Source: Gymnopus androsaceus JB14
Taxonomy: Eukaryota; Basidiomycota; Agaricomycetes; Agaricales; Omphalotaceae
Length of the DNA: 64,000 bases
Direction of reading: 5' to 3'
Assembly: GCA_009733575.1 (NCBI GenBank)
Contig: ML769551.1
Location: 81,772 to 145,771, forward strand
The position numbers were made by a program, and so were the translations under genes. Below are positions 55,700-64,000 of the stretch, piece by piece; position 1 is the stretch's first letter, and each line of letters begins with the position of its first letter. The notes below the pieces were generated by a model, which was not told where the DNA came from, did not search any database, and saw nothing but the letters and a program-made list of their open reading frames with translations.

Positions 55700-56890
55700 C
55701 CTGCTTGATGCACTTCAGGCTTCCCTTGTTTCTAACAAGTTAGATAGTCCAAAGTGTAACAATCCAGTATCTAATATGATTGAGATCCACAGGAAATCCA
55801 GGGTCCTGGATTCCAGGGCTGGGGTCTGGAATCCATGGAGCCAGGACCTCTGGTACCCCTTGGCCATGGACTCCAGGACTATCTATGGATTCCAGCAGGT
55901 GAGCTATGTATGAAGTATAGCGCATATACAGTGTGACAGTGTGACATATGTCACATTGGAAAATCAACTATTAGGCTCTATAATTCCCCAAAAAATCATA
56001 AAAAATAGTGAAAATATTCAGGTGATGGGTCTGCAGCCTGTGCATGGCTTTTGAATCTATGGACTACGAAATATTGTAGTCTGTGGAATCCATATTGTAC
56101 TATGAATGGTTACTATTCAAATCTGTCATAGAGCTACAGTGGCTGCCAATGTATGGCACTTATTAATATTTATGTGACATGCTTATGATAATGGACATAA
56201 TCTAAAGAATCATCTGGAGACCATCAGGCTGACGTGATATAGTTACAGCTTTGTCACACAATGTGACAGTACCATGTCACATCCTTTTGAACAAGACACT
56301 TTACCATTGGCATATTCACACAGCTTAAAACAGCAGGTGTGATATATGTCACACTATGTGACATACTCTATAACCCATATACTCTGAGTTAGAGTTGTGA
56401 AGCAACACCACTACACTGTAAAATGATATACAGTATGGAATCCATAGACTAATAAATATAGTACAGTATGGAATCCATAGACTACTAAATATAGTACACT
56501 ATGGAATCCATAGACTAATAAATATAATACAATAGGACTAGTAAGTATAGTACACTATGGAATCCAGAGTATAGTATGGAATCCATAGGACTACCAAATA
56601 TAGTACACTATGGAATCCATAGACTAATAAATATAGTACACTATGGAATCCATAGACTACTAAGTATAGTACACTATGGAATCTAGAGTACAGTATGGAA
56701 TCCAGAGTACAGTATGGAATCCAGAGTACAGTATGGAATCCATAGGACTAGTAAATATAGTACACTGTGGAATCCAGAGTACAGTATGGAATCCATAGAC
56801 TACTAAATATAATACACTATGGAATCCATAGACTAGTAAATATAGTAGTACTCATCATGGAATACATGATTAAACAAAAAGATAGTAACT
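55700..56890. repeat. Tandem repeats built on GGAATCCATAG
   Basis: From about 56430 to 56850 units such as ACTATGGAATCCATAGACTA followed by ATAAATATAGTAC repeat at about 33-bp spacing with variation. Looser GGAATCCATGG units occur from 55790. Around 55930-56370 several TGTGACATAT/ATATGTCACA motifs occur. No gene is seen. Confidence 0.7.
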
Positions 56891-56973
56891 TTGGCATGTC
56901 ATAAATGCCCCAAAGCATTCCAGTTTGTATACATAATTAGAACTTTTAAAAAATCAACTTGAGCCAGAGTTAT

Positions 56974-57063
56974 GCCCCAACCTGGAGTTGAACCACAGAC
57001 CTCCCAAGTGTTAAGTTGCTTACCTAAGTAACTTGGATGCTCTACTGCCTGAACTATTAGAGC
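56974..57063 (-). tRNA. tRNA-like gene or SINE head with an interrupted anticodon arm
   Basis: The minus strand folds as a tRNA: acceptor GCTCTAA with TTGGGGC, TA spacer, D-arm GTTCAGGCAGTAGAGC, T-arm with GGTTCAACTCC (box B) and a box A-like TAGTTCAGGCAGTAGAG. The anticodon arm has a long loop of about 23-25 nt between CCAAG and CTTGG, as in an intron-bearing tRNA gene. I could not assign an anticodon. Several acceptor pairs are G-T, which favours a tRNA-derived SINE or pseudogene over a working gene. Confidence 0.45.
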
Positions 57064-57147
57064 AATGGCATAATGCCTACTATTTGCCCAAGTACTCAGT
57101 ATCACATTTATCATTACAATTTCAAAGTCCTTTAATACATAAGTAAA

Positions 57148-60100
57148 CTAAAAGAATACATCCCCATTCAATTCCAGCTCAGCCCAATCAGCTACTTCTA
57201 AAGCATCCAGATGCTCCAGCAGTCCAGTATCTAGCGCATCCATGTCTGACTCCTTGGATGAAGTTAATTCATCATCACTGTCCTGATCCTCAATTTGCTC
57301 ATCTTCAGTTCTCCATACCTCACTACCAAGGTCACACTCCATTGCATCCAGCTCCTCAATGGGAGGAGCCCACTTTGGCAACTGCACATCCTCTGGCATA
57401 TCCCGCATTGCTTGCCACCACCGGACACACAGTCATAAAAGTTCTGCCTTGCATTCATGAAAATGATAAAGCAAAACTGCATCACCTAGATGTCCGTAAA
57501 ATAAGTCAGGAGATCACAACCTTGAATTATCACAAACCTAGGGCCATGAATTCCTGAATAGCCTGCTGAAGCACAGTCCACTCCTCCTCCATCCATTCAA
57601 ATAAGGATCGATGTTCTCCTTGCAACCATTGCAACTCCTCATCACATTGATCATGCTCAAGTATTGCCTTGATACCCTTTCATACCTTATCATTGCATAA
57701 CCACTCAGGCAGAGCCCCTGTGTCCACGGTATCATCTAGCCCTACATCCTGCCATATTGCATCATTTACATCCAGTCCAAACAGTTCTTTCAAAGGTATA
57801 GGCTTGGGGGCAACTGCATTCCGAGGTGCTGACCACCTTCCAATGAGGACACACATTTTCTCACACAATGGATTGTATTCTTTTGCTAGCTTGGTGATAC
57901 TGGGCTCACAACGTTTCACTGAGTCCTCGGTGTGCCCTTGTATCTTACGTTCTATTTGGTTATACAAATGATTAATAGGTAATGCATAGAAAATGTTAAA
58001 CAAACTGTTGTACTGTTGATGACATACTGCACGCTCTACACAATCCCATTCAAATTTGTGGGCTCTCAACCTGTCTTGTAGACAGATTTCTTGGCCCACA
58101 CGTTCATATGCAAGGTAATAAACTCACTGGAAGCCAGATGTTGGTATGTGTTCATTTGGTCTACACCCAGTGCCCTCTCCATGTGCAGATGAGACTGTTT
58201 CTTGTCCTTAAGCTCCTTTGTAAGACCTGGCAGCTTCTCCTGGGCCTCTTTCATTAGGTAGGGCAGGTCATTTAAGTCACACACTCCCACTTCAAGATGG
58301 GCAATGCGGGCTTCTAGGGTGCTGATGACAGTGCGCATTCAGATTGCTTCCTCGATTGCCTTCTTTCCAGTGTTCTTCAATTGACCTGAAACAACAAAAA
58401 TTAATTAGAAGCTTGGTAAACAAAAAGATCCTCATGAGGCAATGGTTTGGTTTGTGCAGCAACCTGCTCCAACCACTGCACGCACAGCAAATCAGGAGAT
58501 TGTTCCGATTTTACAACCTCTCAATTTACCTCTTCATGTTTTGTCTGAGCCAGCCACCATTTACATGCCACCCATTTGCCCAGACCTCTTAAGCTTTCTT
58601 TATTGCCATGTTGAATCTGGCAATCCAACGTATATAGTCTCTGGTAATGCTAACAAGACAAATAGAATAAAGCAAATGAGCAATGACATTTTACAATTCA
58701 CCCAAAAACTTACCCCGCACACCCACAGATACACCACCAGCATGCAGATTGAATGCCAAAATCATCTGCAACCTTCTCCATCCGTTAAACCAAAACCTTT
58801 ACACTTTTGGGGATGATAAATGCATTGGCAAGGCCAAGCATGTCCATATGCATGGAAAACTGAAATAGCAAAGGTCATATGAGGTAGATATAGCTTTAAG
58901 AAGTCCCACTTCACACAACTTCAATGGGTGGAGCATGCAACATCATAAAGAATCCCAACTGTGAACCATGATAGGAGGTGGTTGAATAACCTTTCAACCA
59001 GGGTGAACACATAATGTTGACGTTCACCCGGAGAGGTCATATTGACCAACCAAAGTACGCAATCATGATGGCATAGCATAGCCATTAAACCTGTTGAGTC
59101 AAAAAACTGCGTGCTAGCCTTCTGCCTCATACCATCTGCTGCTGTGAAACTGTTTTTGCAAGCATCAAGGACAGAATTTGGCACCCTTAAAGAGCCCTCA
59201 TAGTGATCATTTCTAGCACTCAGTGCATGTTTATCTTTATTTGCCTGGGAAGGTCTTACTTCCGCAATGTAATCCTCCCAAAGTTTGACTTCAGACTCCG
59301 GAATAAAAACAGTCTTGGGGTGTTCACGCGGAGGATCCCTTGAAGCATGTTTATTATTCTTTTGCATGAACACAGCATCTATACATGCAAACACATTCAA
59401 TTGATTACTGGGACCACTTTTCCCCCCAAAGCAGATAGGGCAGCATGCATGTAAGTACTTGCTGGGGTGCAATAGAGGTGTAGAACCCTCCGCAGGAGTC
59501 TCCACTGGAACCTCATGTTCTTCCTGATCCTCCCTCAGCCTTTCTTCTTGTGCAACATCTATTAGTTCATCAATAAAATGTGAAGCACAGTCCTGCAGCA
59601 TATTGTACCATTGCAAGGCATTACTAAACCGCCTTTGGAGCGGATCCTCCCCCTTCATAACATATCCGCGATCTTCCAAGAACACTTCCAATGTACCAGA
59701 AACTGCTGTATTGTTTGGGGGAAATCTGGAGAAATAGACTGGTTACAAGGTTGATGACTTGCAACTCAACCGCCAGAGTGGGATGTATTGGAGCACAACC
59801 AAACAGCCCCCATTGAAGTAGCTGCAACGGAGCTGGTCTGCAGTCACATATGACAATTTCAATTTGTTCCAGAACTAACATTCTTATGACAACAACCAAG
59901 AGTCTCCTCCATCTTTGCCTGCAAGTACACTCCATCTTCACAGCATTGCTGCAAGGCTTCAAGCAAAGATTCTCAGTCTCTCGCATTAGCTGAAGGTACA
60001 GCTGAACCAATGTTGGCACAATTTGCTGCCAATTCTTAGTTTGAGCCAGATGCTTCCTGCAATGAATAGATGGACCCAAATCAAGCATCACGGGTGCATC

Positions 60101-60358
60101 TTTGGTATCCAAAGACAAAACCTTGGGACTCATTGGAAACACAGGCAAAGACTCAGGATGTTCCAATAGGCCCACTTGACCCATTGGAATCAGCAGTTCT
60201 GCCTGTTGCTGATAACATTGACCACTTGGCGTGTATATAGCAGGCTGAGTGTGGGCTGTTTGGCACCGTTTCTCGGGTGAGTTGAACGGTACATGTTCAT
60301 AATCTTCAACCTGAACTGTCGGCAATGAGGCAGATGGCATAGCATTAAACTTCTTCAT
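57148..60358 (-). pseudogene. KDZ-superfamily transposase, decayed
   Basis: The KDZ (Kyakuja-Dileera-Zisupton) superfamily is abundant in basidiomycetes. Start near 60358 (MKKFNAMPSAS). N-terminal CxC-like part: TCRQRWRRLLVVVIRMLVL near 59915. Core: CPICFGGKSGPSNQLNVFAC near 59430, FACIDAVFMQKN, SFTAADGMRQKASTQFFDST near 59140, GLMAMLCHHDCVLWLVNMTS and VGILYDVACSTH near 58935. Then FHAYGHAWPCQCIYHPQK and GLTDGEGC near 58780, LYTLDCQIQHGNKESLRGLG near 58620, and C-terminal LRAHKFEWDCVERA near 58070 with DVNDAIWQDVGLDD. TGA stops at 58921, 58762, 57680 and 57433 sit at likely arginines; frameshifts lie near 59720 and 58085. No TIRs were found. Confidence 0.85.
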
Positions 60359-60536
60359 GGTTTTTTTTGTTGGACGCTTTGTGAGGATATATTGAATTGA
60401 ACTTTTTAATCTACTGTACAACCAACATCAATTAGTTAACTGATTCAATGTAAAAAGAAATCGACACGTACCTATGCCAGAGGAGATGTTAGAGCAGCGT
60501 GCCCCCGCTTACACCTGAACATAATTGGCCTAATCC

Positions 60537-62610
60537 CTAATCCTTCGATATCCTCTTGAACCGATCTAATGCTGCACTCTTCTCCTCCGGTTTATTGCCA
60601 TATTTGACTTTGCGAATCTCTGCTTTTCGCTCGGCCTTTTGTTTTTCTAGTTTTGCACGAATGGCGACCTAAAGAAACGGCAAATATGTGAGCCAATGAT
60701 CAAGGGAGGTGCGAAGGAGAGAAAAGAAGATAGGAAGAACAGGAGATGGATGCAGATTAAAAACAAAAGTAAAAAAATAACGGGAAAAAACTGATTTCAC
60801 TGACCGCAGCAGGATCGATAACATTCTTCCTCTGCTTCCTCAAATACCTTTTCATACTCTTCCCCTTCCCGCGCATCTTCCTTTTCTCCCGCTCTTCCCT
60901 GTCCTCCTTCCTTTTCGGACCACCATTGCCGTTTTCGTCTCCTTCAAGAGACTCGGCGTCCGAGTAAACCTCTTCAGTTAAATCAGCCTTGCCCGAAACG
61001 CGTAACCGCTCCGCACGAGGGAGGCGGGAAAACGGTATTTCAGTTGCGCGCGAGGAACCCGAGCCTCCTGCGTAAAAGGGGATCAGTGAATGTGTGGTAT
61101 TGAAGAAGCAATAGACTAACCAATACTATTCGTTGTGAGTTTCGATGGTGGAGCGAGGCTTCCAACGAATTCAGAGTCGAGAGCAATCATATCCGGTTGA
61201 ATCTGTAAACGATGAAAACTGTCAGTAGCCTGATTCAACGAAAGGACGAATTCACAGACCTTATCTAACAAGCCCCGAACCTCTCTCTCCCTACGTCCCT
61301 TCACACCTTCATATATATCCAGACCTTCACTAGTATCCATTCCGCCATCCCCTGCCCCAGGAACAAGAATACTACTCGTTCCTTGGGCATGTCCGATAGT
61401 AAGAACATCCTGGAATGGTGCAAAGCGCAGGGACGTTATGGGACGGTGGGATGTGGATGGGAGAGGGTGCGTTAGGTAGAGGGGTGGCTGAGACGAGGAT
61501 GTATGTGGTGTTTTTATTGAGGGTGAGGTATACATGTTGACACTGCCGCCGCTTCCAACAGCAAGAATGCCTTTCTGACTCCATTCGACCTCCGCATCTC
61601 CCTCTCCACCACTCCTCAGATTCCACTCGCGTACAGCACCTTTCCAATTTCGACAATCCCATACCTTGACGCTACCGTCCTTGCCGGAAGTAGCCATATA
61701 CCTCCCACCTTCACTCGGGTCGACCGATACACTGGATACAGGACCGAGATGCGCAAGGACTTTTACCGCTGGATGAGGTAAATTTGGCGTCCATAGAGTA
61801 ACGCAGCCATTTTGATGCCCCAGATAAAGAACTGCGTTGTGTGGATTCTGAGTGAGAACTGAGCATGCACCGAGGGCGGTACGATGTTCTGCGACCAGTT
61901 GACCAGTAGAGGTATCCTGATATTTGAGGTACCCAGCTGATCCTACACTGGCAAGGAGCCAATGATAGGGCAGAAACTCTAGTCTCAAAGGACTTATATG
62001 GGCTTTAAGCTTGTGTATTTCCACTCCATCTCGGTCATAGATGAAGGCATACTTTTGTTGTGCAACAGCGTAGAAGGAATGATCTTGTAGAAATACGACA
62101 TCTCTACAAGTTTCTCCAAGCTGCAGCTCGCTGTGTACGGCGCCGGTAAGGTGTCGAAGAATGCAATATGACCTGTCCGACCCGAACCCTGTAAGGACCT
62201 CCATCGAGCTTCACCTCCATGCGTCCTCTCGCAGCCTCACCTCCCGCTTGTTTAACGATATCGTTCTGTGGAAGTCGCCAGGTCTCTCTCCAATGGACTC
62301 TCTGTCCAAATAAGTCCTGTGTCCTCCGAAGGAAGCAGGTCTATTGCATCGGGGAGAAGGGCTTGGGATGGAGAAATATGCGTCGAAGTCTTGACAAGAG
62401 AGCGTCGAAGTTTGGGGTTAGCAATATGCTTGTATTGCGATGATGTCTCTGCTCCACCTCGTTGGGAACGTAAAGATTTTGGAAGGGACGTGTTTTTAAC
62501 TATCGAGTCGGAGGTTTAGGTGGCTTGGAAGGACCGACTTTGAGTTTCGAAGGGTCGCTCCTTTTTCGCTTTTTGCCTAATGGTTGAATAGAGTCGGCTT
62601 TGGCGGTAAG
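60537..62610 (-). CDS. UTP7: UTP7 homologue (U3 snoRNP / SSU processome WD-repeat protein)
   Basis: Utp7 (WDR46/BING4) is a nucleolar WD40 protein needed for 18S rRNA maturation. The uninterrupted part starts at 62204 and includes LQLGETCRDVVFLQDHSFYA, RLEFLPYHWLLASVGSAGYL, KYQDTSTGQLVAEHRTALGA and YMATSGKDGSVKVWDCRNWK. The BING4 C-terminal part follows (REVRGLLDK joined to IQPDMIALDSEFVGSLAPPS). Introns fit at 61203-61259 (57 nt, readable in frame), 61068-61120 (53 nt) and 60669-60804 (136 nt); the lysine-rich end reads KVKYGNKPEEKSAALDRF to a stop at 60537. N-terminal family motifs (IQPLGKKRKRSDPSKLKVG near 62550; LLPDAIDLLPSEDTGLIW near 62320; KLDGGPYR near 62200) lie in different frames, so the N-terminal part has several frame breaks. 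Confidence 0.85.
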
Positions 62611-62699
62611 TGCACGAAAATGGAAGTTGCAAATTGGATTCAGAGTCTAGAATCGAGCGCTGAAGTCTAGCGCTGAAAATACAGAACGCGCTCTACTCG

Positions 62700-64000
62700 C
62701 AACTTTGCTCTATATTTCCTTTTTTCTGCAATATTATCTCAGTGGATATTGAAAACAATCTTTTCTGAATCATGTTAATCCTCTGCGGACTGTAAGTTTT
62801 TGTCTCCCTTTCCTTCTTCGAATCTCATTCACCCTTTTCCTCTAGTAATCCATAACGAATCGTTTTGGCACCCGCGATAACTTGGTTTAAAAGGTCGAAT
62901 GGAGATTATTTTCGCTTCTCGACACGAGTCCGTTGTGAAGAGGCAGGCTGTAGCAGGAGAATGCTCAATACGAGGTGAGATTCTCTTTTGGTTTTGACTT
63001 TTTCCTCATCCATGCATCGTCCTTCCTTCCTACAAAATGCTAGAACCCTCCCGTCTGCTCTTCTCACGTCGAGTTTCGATACCGACATGTTTTATTTTGG
63101 TATCAAAACTAATTCTCGTGTTTCGCATACAGAAACCACTTCTCATCACCGATTGTCCTGTCCCAGCAGCCGCATTAGCTCCAGCCACTCAACTTTCTGT
63201 CTCCCATCCGAATGTCCAACGCGCACTATTCATGGCACGACTCACGATCGCGAATATCCGAATCTTGCGTCGTAGGATTCGTCGGACTGCTCACGGCGCT
63301 TCTCCCATCGGTCAAGGTCGATTGTTCACTGCAGCTCCTTCGTCGACTGCCACACAGACCGATTGCCAACAATCCTTCAGCCAAATGTGGAACCCAGTCC
63401 GGAGACGCAGCTGGACTGCTGCACTTGTATTTTGTTTAGGACTGAGACAGAGGCAGAGGCGGAGAGATGGCTTGTGTTGGATCGATATTTCATCCAGTTG
63501 TTGTTTGCAGAACTATGAATCATTTGTGGGTCGCGAGCTTGGTTCACCAACGTTGTGATCCACACCGATGTTTCAAACCCAGCAGACGGAACATATGCAA
63601 AGGAGCATGATACTCTCTTCCATCGCCTACTCCTTTCCCTCCTCTTCTTTCTTCTCATCCCGTTGCTTGTATCTACCTCGAGCGAGCTCTTCCTCCTAAT
63701 CGCGTCCGAAGATACAGATACGCCAAAGATATGACGGGACCTCCAGACCTCAATCCCAGTGGTCCCATAAAGCGTCAAAAAACCACTCTAAGGTCCCATC
63801 TGCGGTCAATTCCAAAGGAAGAACGAACGATCCTCAGCTCCGGCCATCCCTGAAAAGCGGCTCAAGGTATCACTGCACCTGCAGCGAAATCCCTAAGCTA
63901 TAGCTGCAATCGTTATTGTGGCGGCATAGGTTGTAGGATCGCGAGTCGGAGTCTGGGAGGAGATAATGCGTGCCGTGGTTCCGAATATGGAGCTATGATT
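62700..64000. other. Unresolved region, possible start of a plus-strand gene
   Basis: A short exon candidate MLILCGL begins at 62773 and is followed at once by GTAAGT, with an acceptor CCTCTAG near 62846. No convincing continuation or domain was found. Open frames at 63037-63558 and on the minus strand at 63377-63778 overlap and have no recognised motif. The region between the UTP7 start and 62773 may hold promoters for divergent genes. Confidence 0.3.

Noticed and set aside
56430..56860. CRISPR array
   Set aside because: Repeats are contiguous and variable without unique spacers, and the sequence is fungal.
63037..63778. Long ORFs on both strands near the window end
   Set aside because: They overlap, lack motifs, and codon patterns do not single out one strand.

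Overview
The window looks like a repeat-rich, gene-poor stretch of a basidiomycete (probably Agaricomycotina) genome. The evidence is a KDZ-superfamily transposase, spliceosomal introns of about 47-71 nt with GT-AG ends, a UTP7 (WDR46) ribosome-biogenesis gene, fungal-type copia and gypsy elements, and pogo/Tigger and Tc1-like transposases with introns. The species cannot be fixed from sequence alone. Most of the 64 kb is nested transposable elements, and many copies are decayed by frameshifts and TGA stops.

Layout. 1-1657: end of a long repeat (R1), inverted relative to a full copy at 36169-38163. 1658-2055: MITE remnants that were the target of copia-1. 2056-8441: copia-1, with 5-bp target duplication GTTCA, a decayed gag-pol, and a terminal-inverted-repeat (TIR) element with telomere-like repeats inserted in its reverse transcriptase. 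8479-9578: old LTR. 10521-13046: gag-only gypsy element with two LTRs. 13675-14363: gene for a small protein with a signal peptide. 14.6-18.4 kb: MITEs, a LINE RNase H relic, a two-exon gene and a polysaccharide-deacetylase fragment. 18755-19919: an unrecognised three-exon gene with a hAT-type MITE in its intron. 20908-21818: solo LTR. 23144-23883: hAT-type element.

24188-34588: nested inverted-repeat element holding a Tc1/IS630-like transposase and a multi-exon gene of unknown function. That gene is interrupted by copia-2 (25553-30965), a young copy with 3 differences between its 479-bp LTRs. 35238-44734: a hAT-type element that received copia-3 (35503-43951); copia-3 itself received R1, a second telomere-repeat TIR element and another TIR element with a mariner MITE inside. 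45735-46519: MULE-like element with 9-bp duplication. 47518-48644: coiled-coil gene. 49963-52918: pogo/Tigger element with a transposase and a small companion ORF. 54604-55620: unrecognised gene. 56974-57063: tRNA-like gene or SINE head. 57148-60358: decayed KDZ transposase. 60537-62610: UTP7.

The most unusual signal is in the LTRs. Copia-1 and copia-2 each carry a 51-55 nt spliceosomal-type intron inside the LTR, and downstream tandem copies of the surrounding sequence from which exactly that intron is missing. This reads as spliced leader RNA captured into the LTR during reverse transcription. A second general signal is that premature stops in at least five unrelated elements are TGA at positions where family alignment suggests arginine, as expected from CGA to TGA mutation at CpG sites.
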